DNA of 64,000 bases from Paraburkholderia acidicola (GCF_002362315.1 NZ_MTZV01000006.1:1984001-2048000), one strand, 5' to 3'; numbered from the stretch's first letter, positions 17,121 through 28,895 are shown. Numbers and translations: made by a program. Notes: generated by a model from the letters alone, not told the origin.

Positions 17121-17255
17121 AGTCAATATGCCTGAGAGGCACGCAGGACAAGGCATACGACAGACAGGTGTCCAATCTTCTGCTCAAAAAACAGGCATCA
17201 GTTGACGCGGACTTGCGAAGGATTCACGACTAGTTACTAGACAGAAGGAACCTTG

Positions 17256-17429
17256 TCACGCAGCCAGTCTGTGCTCGTAGTACGGCCGCTCCCGATCATC
17301 AACGATGGCGTACAACGCATCGAGATTTGAAGGGTCTTCATTCGTCAGGGTTAGGTACGGAGTGGCAAAGCTCCAGTCCTCGCCCGAAACGTCTGTCGGA
17401 TATGGCTTGCGTTCTGTCGTCCCGCCAGG
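17256..17429 (-). pseudogene. IS5-family transposase N-terminal remnant
   Basis: A 57-codon open stretch without a start codon encodes RKPYPTDVSGEDWSFATPYL and then LTNEDPSN. This matches the start of IS5-group transposases of Burkholderia, where KPYPTD(V/L)SDEEW is highly characteristic. After about 30 residues similarity is lost and the frame ends with YYEHRLAA. The DDE catalytic domain is absent, so this is a degraded fragment or the join of two elements. Confidence 0.55.
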
Positions 17430-17612
17430 TTACCGGGGCAGGCACAAAGTGCTTACCGCACTCTAGAGATATCAACAGGCGTGTAACTTGGCCCGGAAAG
17501 TGGTTGTAATATATTTGTATGATAAGTAATATTTGTAACTGCTGATGGCCTGAAAATGGATCATTGGTGTGCTCAGTAACATATAAATTAACCCTAATTT
17601 TTAGGATATTTA

Positions 17613-18044
17613 ATGAAAAAGATATTTGTGTCGCTTATCGCAACATTGTTATCTACTGCTGCAATGGCGGACTGGGTTGCGTATGGTGATAAAGTAACTT
17701 TGGATGCCGTCCAAAACACTCTCCCGGGTGGGCAACAGTATCACATTGAAACTATTCCGGCTGGAGTTTATCGCTTCCGAATTGATCCGGCGTCGGTAGG
17801 TGTTAATAATAATACGGGCGGTGAAAATGCCACCAAATCTCTGACGGCTGCCATGTTCGTCTTCAATAGAGCTGATGCCACGCACAAGGCGGAAAGTTTT
17901 TATTATGGAATAAATAATCCTAGAGGGGCGCAAGAAATTATTCACGCGGTTCCGGTCAACGCTGGAGTTGATTTATTTTTGGAAGAGTGGAACCGGGCAG
18001 ACAACACCGGTAGTGTTACGGTAATTATAGAGAAATGGGAATAA
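17613..18044 (+). CDS. Orphan secreted protein of unknown function, low GC
   Basis: The 143-residue product begins with a clear Sec signal peptide (KKIFVSLIATLLSTAAMA, cleavage after about residue 19). A cysteine-free mature part of about 124 residues follows, rich in beta-type and Asn-rich segments (PASVGVNNNTGG). I do not recognise a family. An AGGA ribosome site precedes the ATG and a strong intrinsic terminator follows, so it looks like a complete single-gene unit. Its AT-rich codons (AAT, TTT, ATA) contrast sharply with neighbouring genes and indicate transfer. A periplasmic or extracellular beta-sandwich protein is plausible. Confidence 0.8.
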   Translation: MKKIFVSLIATLLSTAAMADWVAYGDKVTLDAVQNTLPGGQQYHIETIPAGVYRFRIDPASVGVNNNTGGENATKSLTAAMFVFNRADATHKAESFYYGINNPRGAQEIIHAVPVNAGVDLFLEEWNRADNTGSVTVIIEKWE

Positions 18045-18062
18045 AAATATAAGTTAAATGAT

Positions 18063-18096
18063 AAGCCTCGATTTTCCATCGAGGTTTATTTTTTCT
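18063..18096 (+). terminator. Intrinsic terminator of the orphan secreted protein gene
   Basis: CCTCGAT (18066-18072) and ATCGAGG (18078-18084) form a perfect stem with a 5-base loop. The stem is extended by three A/G:T pairs and followed by a T-rich run (TTTATTTTTT). It begins about 20 bp after the stop codon. Confidence 0.9.
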
Positions 18097-18427
18097 GAAT
18101 GAACGCGGGATGTTTTGAGGTGATAGTCAACGACCTGCGATCGGTGGTGCGCGCGGCTCATCACTGGCAGGGCCAGTACATAGAAGGGGAAAGAGCAGAT
18201 TTTCAATGAGATGCGCCGGACTTTGACGGCGCTGGGGATCCAAACTTCTGACATCAGGACCGCCGCGCGAGTCATGCCACGAGTTTGAACGGCGTGGAAA
18301 TTCCGAGGCTTTGCATGCTCGCAACCGCATGGCCTGTGGTTAGGTTATCTCGCTGTTCGAAGTGCAGTCTTCGAGATATATGTCCGGCATACGATTTTTT
18401 GGGGAAGCGGCCGTGTCTTTGCGGAGC
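18097..18427. other. Non-coding stretch, nothing recognised
   Basis: No gene, repeat or RNA is supported here. Short minus-strand open frames have no family-like motifs. Composition is mixed, as in a junction of fragments of different origin. Confidence 0.4.
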
Positions 18428-18453
18428 AAAAAAGCTCCCAATTTCTTGGGAGC
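18428..18453 (-). terminator. Intrinsic terminator following a tRNA-like fragment
   Basis: GCTCCCAA (18434-18441) and TTGGGAGC (18446-18453) form a perfect 8-bp stem with a 4-base loop. On the minus strand it is followed by six Ts, so it terminates leftward transcription coming from the tRNA-like fragment at 18465-18513. This hairpin style is common after tRNA genes. Confidence 0.8.
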
Positions 18454-18464
18454 CTTTGTTTCTT

Positions 18465-18513
18465 TGGTAGGCCGTAGGTGACTCGAACACGTGATCAACA
18501 GATAAAAATCTAC
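18465..18513 (-). pseudogene. tRNA 3'-end fragment (Lys-like, truncated)
   Basis: On the minus strand a T-rich anticodon-loop-like segment is followed by a T-arm-like ACGTG-TTCGAGT-CACCT (one mismatch). Then come exactly seven acceptor bases (ACGGCCT), a discriminator A and CCA (18465-18467). The matching 5' acceptor strand and D-arm are not found upstream, so only the 3' half remains. A terminator follows directly. The amino acid is uncertain, although the T-rich loop suggests anticodon TTT. Confidence 0.4.
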
Positions 18514-18577
18514 GTGCGGGGTTCGGTTCACGCTGCAGGAGCGGCAGTTCTCCCTACCGCTCCTGCCCCTACCTCAC

Positions 18578-20716
18578 TCAGAGCGCCGTACTAACCGGCG
18601 CAACCGCGGCCGGATCACTAATACTCGGCCGCCCGTTCTCGACGTGACCCGCCACGCGACGGATAAAGCTCGCATCAGTGCTACTCGTCACAGTCAGGTC
18701 ATACCAGTGATGGCTCGACGCGAGAATCCACGGTTCCTCGATCTGCACGCCCGGCGGCAGCAGCACGGGGCGCGGCCATGCGCCGTACGCGTTGTCGACC
18801 ACCGTCAGCCGTGCGAAGCCTTCGCTGTGATTCGCGAAGCGGATGAACACGTTGCCGTTCGCCACGTCGTAATGCACCTTGATCTCGGGATGCGCCGGAT
18901 GATGGTGACCATGACCTTGCGTCTGCTGCGCCGACACATCGCCGCCAAACTGGCGCACGAAGCCATTCGGGCCGTACACGATGAACGCGTAGACGCCGCT
19001 CGTCGTGCTCAGGTCGAACGTATCGCTAAGCGACTTGCCTGCCTCGACGGTGTAGCGCCACGGGCCGTCGGTGCGGTTCGTCGAGTACACGTAGAAGTGC
19101 GCACCTTGCTTGCCGGTGTTGCCGAACTCGATCACGAAGCTGTTCGCGCGCGTGTCGACGTGGCCGTTCACATGCAGTTCGTACGGAATCGCGCGAGCGA
19201 AGCGGATGCCGGGTTCCTGCGGATCGATCGGGCCGGGCGTGGCCGGCACGGTCGGCGGCGGCAAGGACGAGCACTGGTTGTTGGCTTCGTTGATGTAGTT
19301 GCTCGTGTCGGGCAGCGGCGGCAACTTTGCATCGGGCGTACGGAAGTCGAACGCGGTGGTCAGGTCGCCGCACACCGCGCGACGCCACGGCGAGATGTTC
19401 GGTTCTTCCACGCCGAAACGTTGCTCGATGAAGCGGATCACCGACGTATGGTCGAACACCTGCGAGCAGACGAAGCCGCCCTTGGTCCACGGTGATACGA
19501 CCGTCATCGGCACGCGCGGTCCGAGACCGAACGGCAGGTTATCGACGGTGTATTTGCCACCGCGCCCGTCCGGGTTGATGACGTTGTGGATCTCGCCATC
19601 GACGGTCACCGTCGACTTGCCTTGCGTGCTATTCGACGGTGCTTGCGGTGGCACGATGTGATCGAAGAAACCGTCGTTCTCGTCGTACATGATGAACAGC
19701 ACGGTCTTGCTCCAGACCTCGGGGTTCGACGTCAGCGCGTCGAGGATCTGCGACGTGTATTCGGCGCCATAGAGCGGCGTGTACTTCGGGTGTTCGGAGA
19801 ACGCGGCCGGCGGGCACAGCCAGGACACCTGCGGCAGATTGTTGGCGAGCACGTCGGACTTCAGATCGGCGATCGTGCGCACGGTCTGCGCGCGCTCATA
19901 CAGCGGCGTGCCGGGCTGCGCGTTGATGAATTGCGCGAAGTTCTGCAGGACGTTCGTGCCGTAGTTGCCGTTGATCGGATCGTCACCGGTCAGGCCCTGC
20001 TGATACACCTGCCACGAAATGCCCGCGGCCTGCAGGCGTTCCGGGTACGTCGTCCACGACAGCAGTTGATACTTCGGCGGCGCATCGCCATCGACGAAGT
20101 CGTTGTTGTCGAGCAGAGGGCCACCGTGCGTGCCGGTCGGATCGATCATGCCGGTCATCAGGTACGAGCGGTTCGGGTGCGTCGGACCTGCCAGCGAGCA
20201 GAAGTAGTTGTCGCAGACAGTGAATGCATCGGCGAGCGCGTAGTGAAACGGAATGTCGCTGCGCAGGTGATACCCCATCGTCATGTCGGTCTTGTACTGC
20301 GGCCACTGGTTGTACGCGCCGTTATTGATCGCGGAATGCGTGGGGTACCAGTTGTGGTCGAGGTCGCCGATACACTGCGCGCTCGTGGTCTGCGTGTTCA
20401 GGTGGAACGGCAGCACCGGCTGGGCCGGATTTTCCTTCGACGGCTGATACCACACCGGCTTGCCGCCCGGCAGCGGAATCGGGAAGCGGTCGTTGTAACC
20501 CCGTACGCCGCGCATATGGCCGAAGTAGTGGTCGAACGAACGGTTCTCCTGCATGAACACGACGATGTGTTCGATATCGTTGATCGTGCCGGTGCGCGAC
20601 GCGGCGGGAATGGCAAGCGCGTTGCGGATCGACTCGGGCAACGCGGTCATCGCGGCAGCGGCACCCGCCGACGATGCCACGGTTTGAAGGAAACGGCGGC
20701 GGCTATTCGAGGTCAT
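18578..20716 (-). CDS. plcN: Phosphocholine-specific phospholipase C, Tat-exported
   Basis: The 712-residue protein hydrolyses phosphatidylcholine-type lipids to diacylglycerol and phosphocholine outside the cytoplasm. The N-terminus is a twin-arginine signal (NSRRRFLQ at residues 4-11) followed by an Ala-rich hydrophobic stretch. The phosphoesterase domain shows ENRSFDHYFG (57-66) and GPTHPNR (187-193); Thr189 is the candidate nucleophile by analogy with AcpA/PlcH. Two C-terminal DUF756-type repeats follow from about residue 500. Length fits the family (about 700). A small lipoprotein gene lies 54 bp upstream on the same strand. Which of the PlcH/PlcN-like activities it has is not decidable here. 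Confidence 0.9.
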   Translation of the reverse strand: MTSNSRRRFLQTVASSAGAAAAMTALPESIRNALAIPAASRTGTINDIEHIVVFMQENRSFDHYFGHMRGVRGYNDRFPIPLPGGKPVWYQPSKENPAQPVLPFHLNTQTTSAQCIGDLDHNWYPTHSAINNGAYNQWPQYKTDMTMGYHLRSDIPFHYALADAFTVCDNYFCSLAGPTHPNRSYLMTGMIDPTGTHGGPLLDNNDFVDGDAPPKYQLLSWTTYPERLQAAGISWQVYQQGLTGDDPINGNYGTNVLQNFAQFINAQPGTPLYERAQTVRTIADLKSDVLANNLPQVSWLCPPAAFSEHPKYTPLYGAEYTSQILDALTSNPEVWSKTVLFIMYDENDGFFDHIVPPQAPSNSTQGKSTVTVDGEIHNVINPDGRGGKYTVDNLPFGLGPRVPMTVVSPWTKGGFVCSQVFDHTSVIRFIEQRFGVEEPNISPWRRAVCGDLTTAFDFRTPDAKLPPLPDTSNYINEANNQCSSLPPPTVPATPGPIDPQEPGIRFARAIPYELHVNGHVDTRANSFVIEFGNTGKQGAHFYVYSTNRTDGPWRYTVEAGKSLSDTFDLSTTSGVYAFIVYGPNGFVRQFGGDVSAQQTQGHGHHHPAHPEIKVHYDVANGNVFIRFANHSEGFARLTVVDNAYGAWPRPVLLPPGVQIEEPWILASSHHWYDLTVTSSTDASFIRRVAGHVENGRPSISDPAAVAPVSTAL

Positions 20717-20770
20717 TGCTTATCACCTTCTTCTCGGGGGGAAAGGATAGCGCGTGGGGCGCGCTACTGA

Positions 20771-21142
20771 TCAATTGCTGTTGTCGTCAGGCGCGAAGCG
20801 CATGACGGGGGTTACCTGTTTGCTGTCTGCGGCGAGGCTTGCCTGCGCGCTGAGGATCGCGCTGGGGGTGTCGTTGCTGGAACTGTTGCTGGGTGGTGGT
20901 GCGTCGAGTGTGGTGGACCAGTTTGCTGGAGCAGCAGGGGCGGGCGTTGCGGCAACTGCTGCGGTTGTTTGCTGCGGATCGTTTCTGGCAGGCGTGGAGG
21001 GCGGCACAACGTTAGTAGCAGCGTTGACCGACGTATTGCCTGACGCACTGCCAGCATCGTCGGGGCTGCAGGCAGTCAACGCGACGGCCGCGAAGAGCGC
21101 GAGCGCAACGAGGGTTGCGCGCGAAAGAGCGTCTCCGTTCAT
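20771..21142 (-). CDS. Small Ala/Pro/Thr-rich lipoprotein
   Basis: The 123-residue product has a lipoprotein signal ending in LTAC (lipobox cysteine at residue 25). A low-complexity mature part rich in Ala, Pro, Ser, Thr and Asn follows, with no recognisable domain. The start at 21142 is chosen because AAGGA lies just upstream and the lipobox is then correctly placed; the frame is open for 65 more codons but lacks protein character. It is 54 bp upstream of the phospholipase C gene in the same direction, so it may help retain, fold or protect against that enzyme. This role is a guess from position. Confidence 0.7.
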   Translation of the reverse strand: MNGDALSRATLVALALFAAVALTACSPDDAGSASGNTSVNAATNVVPPSTPARNDPQQTTAAVAATPAPAAPANWSTTLDAPPPSNSSSNDTPSAILSAQASLAADSKQVTPVMRFAPDDNSN

Positions 21143-21314
21143 CTGGGCATCCTTGTGGTTGAAGCAGACAGGCGGTGTGCGCATGCAGTCTCCAATGCAT
21201 TGAAGAAAAAATTGTGAAACGTTTGCGCGGGATTCGTAACTACTCGTAACGTCTGCGTTTAGAAAGCAATGAGTAAGGTTTTGGGAAGGATGGGTTATGG
21301 CTGCACGATGGCCC

Positions 21315-21455
21315 ACTGAGATGCTGGTTTGCGGCATGAGCCTCGGCTATGCTGACCCGTCGCAGCCGGAGAACGGTCTTGTCAGCACACGCGAACCGGT
21401 CGATGGCTTCGTCCATTTCCTGAGCGCTACAGACAACCTTCCGGCCATTCCATGA
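21315..21455 (+). pseudogene. Nitroreductase C-terminal remnant
   Basis: The frame encodes TEMLVCGMSLGYADP, then PENGLVSTREPVDGFVHFLS, and ends at a TGA that overlaps the start of the debranching enzyme (ATGA). CGMSLGYADP followed by N-x-L-x-T-x-REP is the typical ending of flavin nitroreductases. The remaining roughly 170 residues are absent upstream, so the gene has been truncated by a deletion. The overlap suggests an intact nitroreductase once headed this operon. Confidence 0.6.
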
Positions 21456-23422
21456 CTCAGTTCACCTCGCCTTTCGACGCACACCGCCTGCAGGATGAAT
21501 GGCTCGAAGCAGATAGCCTCGGTGGCTTCGCGTCGGGCACGGTTGGCATCGCGCGCACGCGCCGCTATCACGCGCTGCTGCTCGCGGCGCGCGATGCTGC
21601 GCAGGCGCCGTCCGGCCGCGTGGTGCTGGTGAACGGCGTCGAAGCGTGGCTCGAGGTGAACGGACAGCGCCACGCGCTGACGATGCAGCGCTACGGCTCC
21701 GACGTGGTCTATCCAGACATGACGGCAAACCTGCTCGGTTTCGATACGCAACCGTGGCCGACGTGGCGTATCCGTATCGACGAAGGCACGACGGTTGTGG
21801 CCGAGCTATTCGTCGCGAAGGCGAACTGCGAGACCGTATTGCGCTGGCGACTCGAATCGACCGATGCCGCGCCTGCACAGGGAGTAGCAAGGCTCGAAGT
21901 CAGACCGCTGCTGTCCGGCCGCGACTATCACGCACTGCACCATGAGAACCCCGCGTTCAATTTTGCGGCGCACGTAGACGGCGAGCAGGTCGCCTGGCAA
22001 CCGTACGGCGATCTGCCCGCAACCATCGCGTCGAGCAACGGCACGTATGCGCACGCGCCCGACTGGTACCGCAACTTCTGCTACCTGCGCGAACAGGAGC
22101 GTGGGCTCGACTTCAGCGAAGACCTGGCGACACCGGGTGTGTTCTCGTTTGATCTGGCTGCCGGTCCGGCGGTGATGATCCTGCGGGCCGCGCCTGCTGC
22201 AAATGCTTTACCGCTCACGCAAACTGCGCAAACCGCAGCGCAGCACGCCGATGCCCTCGCCACCACCGAACAACACCGCCGCACCGCCGCAAGCTCCCGT
22301 CTACAGCGATCCGCCGATGTCTACGTGGTCGCCCGCAACGACGGCCGCACGATCGTCGCCGGGTTCCCGTGGTTCACCGACTGGGGCCGCGACACGTTCA
22401 TCTCGATGCGCGGCCTGTTGCTCGCCACCGGCCGCTACCAGGAAGCCGAATCGATCCTGCTCGAATGGGTCGGCACGCTATCCGAAGGCATGCTGCCGAA
22501 CCGTTTCCCCGACTACGGCAGCGCGCCGGAGTACAACGCCGTCGATGCGTCGCTGTGGTTCGTCGTCGCGGTGCACGACTATCTCGCGACCGGCGTTGCA
22601 TCGGCGGCGACGCGCCAGCGTCTGCAAGACACCGTGGACGCGATCCTCACCGGCTACGCGCGCGGCACGCGCTTCAACATCGCGGCCGATCACGACGGTC
22701 TGTTGCGCGCCGGCGTGCCCGGCGTGCAACTCACGTGGATGGATGCGAAGGTCGGCGACTGGGTCGTTACGCCGCGTATCGGCAAGCCGGTGGAAGTGCA
22801 GGCGCTGTGGATCAACGCGTTGCGCATTGCAACAGCGTGGAACCCGCAGTGGCAGTCGCTGCTCGCGAGCGCAACCGCCGCATTCGCGCAGCGCTTCGTC
22901 GATCCCGCGAGCGGCGCGCTGTTCGATGTCGTCGACGTCGATCACGTTCCCGGCACGGTGGACCGTTCATTGCGGCCGAACCAGATTTTCGCAGTAGGCG
23001 GCTTGCCGTTTGCGCTGCTCGAAGGACCGGAGGCCCGCGCGGTCGTCGACCAGGTCGCAGCACATCTGCTGACACCGCTCGGCCTGCGCACGCTCGCACC
23101 GACCGACCCGGCCTATCGCGGCCGCTATGCCGGCGATCCGCTCGCACGCGACGGTGCCTACCATCAGGGCACGGTGTGGCCGTGGCTGATCGGGCCGTTC
23201 GTCGAAGCGTGGCTGCGCGTGCACGGCGTGACCGACGTCAGCCGGGCCGAGGCGTATGCCGGTTTTGTTGCACCGCTGCATGCGCATCTCGACGAAGCAG
23301 GCCTCGATCATGTGTCCGAGGTCGCCGACGGCGATGCGCCGCATGCGCCTGGCGGTGCTCCGTTCCAGGCGTGGTCGATGGGCGAGCTGCTGCGGCTCGA
23401 AAAATTACTGGCGCCCGTATAG
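21452..23422 (+). CDS. Amylo-alpha-1,6-glucosidase (glycogen debranching enzyme)
   Basis: The 656-residue protein has an N-terminal beta domain typical of archaeal/bacterial debranching enzymes (LEADSLGGFASGTV and RRYHALLLAA). A C-terminal (alpha/alpha)6 barrel follows with FPWFTDWGRDTFIS, LPNRFPDYGSAPEYN and HQGTVWPWLIGPF. It should hydrolyse the alpha-1,6 branches of glycogen or a related glucan in the cytoplasm. It is the first intact gene of a same-strand series with a GH63-like glucosidase, zwf and glucokinase, suggesting glucan use that feeds NADPH production. Confidence 0.87.
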   Translation: MTQFTSPFDAHRLQDEWLEADSLGGFASGTVGIARTRRYHALLLAARDAAQAPSGRVVLVNGVEAWLEVNGQRHALTMQRYGSDVVYPDMTANLLGFDTQPWPTWRIRIDEGTTVVAELFVAKANCETVLRWRLESTDAAPAQGVARLEVRPLLSGRDYHALHHENPAFNFAAHVDGEQVAWQPYGDLPATIASSNGTYAHAPDWYRNFCYLREQERGLDFSEDLATPGVFSFDLAAGPAVMILRAAPAANALPLTQTAQTAAQHADALATTEQHRRTAASSRLQRSADVYVVARNDGRTIVAGFPWFTDWGRDTFISMRGLLLATGRYQEAESILLEWVGTLSEGMLPNRFPDYGSAPEYNAVDASLWFVVAVHDYLATGVASAATRQRLQDTVDAILTGYARGTRFNIAADHDGLLRAGVPGVQLTWMDAKVGDWVVTPRIGKPVEVQALWINALRIATAWNPQWQSLLASATAAFAQRFVDPASGALFDVVDVDHVPGTVDRSLRPNQIFAVGGLPFALLEGPEARAVVDQVAAHLLTPLGLRTLAPTDPAYRGRYAGDPLARDGAYHQGTVWPWLIGPFVEAWLRVHGVTDVSRAEAYAGFVAPLHAHLDEAGLDHVSEVADGDAPHAPGGAPFQAWSMGELLRLEKLLAPV

Positions 23423-23521
23423 GATTGCCGGCGCGCGAGCCCGAGTCCGGGAAAAACGCGGTTTCCGGCAAACCGCGCTACGATGTGGGTCCCGATGTCC
23501 GGGCCTAGCACGAGGATATCC

Positions 23522-26254
<2,733 letters not shown>

Positions 26255-26380
26255 GCACGCGAGCGGCGGCGATGCGACAGAACGCTGACGCCCGCACGTT
26301 TTGCGGATTGTTTTGAACTGTGCGGGTCCGGGGGTTGTCTTTCCTGTGCTGCCCGTCCGACTCTTCTTCAGGCGCTTCCC

Positions 26381-27922
26381 ATGACGACCACTCCGAACCC
26401 ATCCGCTTCCTCCTCCACTGACGCCGTGACGCCACCCGCCGCGGCCGGCCGACGGCCCGCGCCGCCCTGCACGCTGGTCATCTTCGGCGCGGGTGGGGAT
26501 CTGACCAAACGGCTGCTGATGCCGGCGCTCTACAACCTGGCGGTGGATGGCCTGCTCGATGGCGGGATGAAGATCGTTGGGGTGAATCACGGCGAAATGG
26601 AAACGGCGGCGTGGTCCAAAGACCTGAAACAGTCGCTTGATCAGTTCGCCGCCGACAAGGCCAGCACCTTCCACGCAGGCAAGCTCGACGATGCTGCGTG
26701 GAACTGGATCGCGCAGCGGCTGCAATACATGGCGGGCGAGTTCGAATCCGACGATGTGTTCAACGCGCTCAAACAGCAGATCGACAGCGCGGGTGGCGGC
26801 AATGTGATTTTCTATCTCGCCGTCAGCTCGCGCTTTTTCAAACCGATCGTCGAACGGCTCGGTAAGGCTGGTCTGCTGAAGGAAGGTGACAACGTGTTCC
26901 GGCGTGTGGTGATCGAGAAGCCGTTCGGCACCGATCTCGCCTCGGCGCGCGATCTCAACGCGCACATCCTCACGTATGCGCAGGAATCGCAGATCTACCG
27001 CATCGATCACTTTCTCGGCAAGGACACGGTGCAGAGCATCCTCGCGGTGCGTTTCGCGAATGCGCTGTTTGAGCCGATCTGGCGGCGCGAGTATATCGAT
27101 CAGGTGCAGATCACCGCGGCGGAAACGATCGGCGTCGAAGCGCGCGGCCAGTTCTACGAGCAGACTGGCGCGTTTCGCGACATGCTGCCCAATCACCTGT
27201 TCCAGCTGCTTGGCATGGTCGCGATGGAGCCGCCCAATTCCTTCGATGCCGAAAGCGTGCGCAACAAGAAGGCCGATATCTTCGACGCGATGAAACCGCT
27301 GCATCCCGATGACGTCGTGTTTGGCCAGTACGAAAAAGGCCCAGCGGGCGTCGGGTATCGCGAAGAGCAGGACGTCGCGCCCAACAGCACCACCGAAACC
27401 TATGCAGCCGCACGTGTCTTCATCGATAACTGGCGCTGGGCCGGCGTGCCGTTCTATCTGCGCACGGGCAAGCGCCTCAAGCTGCGTCGCACGGAAATCT
27501 CCGTGCAGCTCAAAGCGGTGCCGTACCGCCTCTTTAGAGACACACCCGTCGATCAACTCGTGCCGAACGTATTGACGCTGCGCATCGACCCCGCGCACGG
27601 CACCACCTTCGACTTCAACGTAAAAGTGCCGGGCCCGGTGATGCAGCTTGGCGCGGTGCAATCGTCGTTCGATTACAGCAACTTCTTCGCGGAACGCGCG
27701 AACGTCGGTTATGAAACGCTGCTATACGACTGCATGCTCGGCGACGAGACGCTGTTCCAGCGTGCGGACAGCATCGAGACGAGTTGGGCCGTGGTGGAAG
27801 ACGTATTGCATCCGAAGGGCGGCGCAGTGCCCGTGCATGGGTATGCGGCAGGCAGCGAAGGACCGGCGGAAAGCGATGCGATGCTCGCACGCGATGGTCA
27901 CGCATGGCGACCGCTCGTGTAG
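26381..27922 (+). CDS. zwf: Glucose-6-phosphate 1-dehydrogenase
   Basis: The 513-residue enzyme oxidises glucose-6-phosphate to 6-phosphogluconolactone with NADP+ (or NAD+). The nucleotide loop is FGAGGDLTKR (residues 35-44), the substrate site is RIDHFLGK (208-215), and the catalytic base is His273 in RDMLPNHLFQLL. Length is normal, apart from about 28 extra residues rich in Ser, Pro and Ala at the N-terminus. The loop has Gly where the consensus has Ser (GASGDL), a common variant. It follows two glucan hydrolases and precedes a glucokinase, linking released glucose to the Entner-Doudoroff or pentose phosphate route. Confidence 0.93.
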   Translation: MTTTPNPSASSSTDAVTPPAAAGRRPAPPCTLVIFGAGGDLTKRLLMPALYNLAVDGLLDGGMKIVGVNHGEMETAAWSKDLKQSLDQFAADKASTFHAGKLDDAAWNWIAQRLQYMAGEFESDDVFNALKQQIDSAGGGNVIFYLAVSSRFFKPIVERLGKAGLLKEGDNVFRRVVIEKPFGTDLASARDLNAHILTYAQESQIYRIDHFLGKDTVQSILAVRFANALFEPIWRREYIDQVQITAAETIGVEARGQFYEQTGAFRDMLPNHLFQLLGMVAMEPPNSFDAESVRNKKADIFDAMKPLHPDDVVFGQYEKGPAGVGYREEQDVAPNSTTETYAAARVFIDNWRWAGVPFYLRTGKRLKLRRTEISVQLKAVPYRLFRDTPVDQLVPNVLTLRIDPAHGTTFDFNVKVPGPVMQLGAVQSSFDYSNFFAERANVGYETLLYDCMLGDETLFQRADSIETSWAVVEDVLHPKGGAVPVHGYAAGSEGPAESDAMLARDGHAWRPLV

Positions 27923-28007
27923 ACCCAACCCGTAAACTCAACCGAAGAAGTGAAGCGCTCGGATCGATTAAAGCAGGCGAACCCACTCAACTGACAGGGG
28001 AAACAGC

Positions 28008-28877
28008 GTGACGACTCGCAAGGCAAAGACCACCACGACAAAAGCGAAGCCCGCTTCCAGCGCGAAACCGCGTGCGGCGCGCAAGACGGCTGCGGTAAAG
28101 CGCGGCAAGAAACCCGAGCAGATTCTCGCGATCGACATCGGCGGGACCGGGCTCAAGGCAGCGATCCTCGATGCGCACGGCAAGATGCTGACCGAACGTG
28201 TGCGCGTCGCGACGCCGCATCCGTGCACGCCGGGGCAACTCGTCGATGCACTCGTGGCGCTGGTTGCACCGATCGTCGCCCAGCATCCGCCGACGCAGAT
28301 CTCGATCGGCTTTCCGGGTTTCGTGCGTAACAACCGCATCCTGACGGCGCCGCATTTCGGCGTGGAAGGCTGGCATGACATTCCGCTTGCCAGTGCGCTT
28401 GCATCGCGACTCGGTGACCTGCCGGTGCGGATGATCAACGATGCGGAGGTGCAGGGATTCGCCGCGATCGAGGGCCACGGCATCGAGCTTGTTCTGACGC
28501 TCGGCACCGGCGCGGGCACGGCATTCTTTCGCGACGGCGAACTGATGCCGCATCTCGAACTCTCGCAACACCCGGTCAGCAAGGGTCGCACCTACGACGA
28601 GTACATCGGCGACGCGGCGCGCAAGAAGGCGGGCAACAAGGAATGGAACAAGCGGGTGCAGCGGATCATTCGCATCCTCGCGGTGGTCGTGAACTACGAC
28701 AAGCTGTGGATTGGCGGTGGCAACGCCGCGCGCCTCAAGTTCACGTTGCCGTCGAACGTCGCCGTTGTTTCCAACGATGCGGGTATCGAGGGCGGTGCGA
28801 AGCTCTGGCATCCGCGCTCGCTGCGTGAGTCGCGGCAACTGCCGGAAGCGAACCAGCGCACCGGCGCGTTTAGCTAG
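28008..28877 (+). CDS. ppgK: ROK-family glucokinase, polyphosphate-glucokinase-like
   Basis: The 289-residue protein has the phosphate loop AIDIGGTGLK (41-50), a catalytic aspartate in INDAEVQG and a second phosphate motif LGTGAGTAFF. A ROK-type region follows that keeps SKGRTYDEYIGD, a segment typical of polyphosphate glucokinases. The first 35 residues are a Lys/Ala/Thr-rich tail, possibly a contact for polyanionic polyphosphate. It would phosphorylate glucose released by the two upstream hydrolases, just ahead of zwf. ATP versus polyphosphate use cannot be settled from sequence. Confidence 0.82.
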   Translation: MTTRKAKTTTTKAKPASSAKPRAARKTAAVKRGKKPEQILAIDIGGTGLKAAILDAHGKMLTERVRVATPHPCTPGQLVDALVALVAPIVAQHPPTQISIGFPGFVRNNRILTAPHFGVEGWHDIPLASALASRLGDLPVRMINDAEVQGFAAIEGHGIELVLTLGTGAGTAFFRDGELMPHLELSQHPVSKGRTYDEYIGDAARKKAGNKEWNKRVQRIIRILAVVVNYDKLWIGGGNAARLKFTLPSNVAVVSNDAGIEGGAKLWHPRSLRESRQLPEANQRTGAFS

Positions 28878-28895
28878 CCGTTCCGTTTCGAATCA

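Larger units (their letters stand above)
16985..17612. other. Island-type scar without intact genes
   Basis: These 628 bases hold a tRNA 3'-half-like fragment and an IS5-type transposase remnant, both on the minus strand and annotated separately. Base composition falls steadily toward the AT-rich gene at 17613. No intact gene is visible. Confidence 0.55.
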
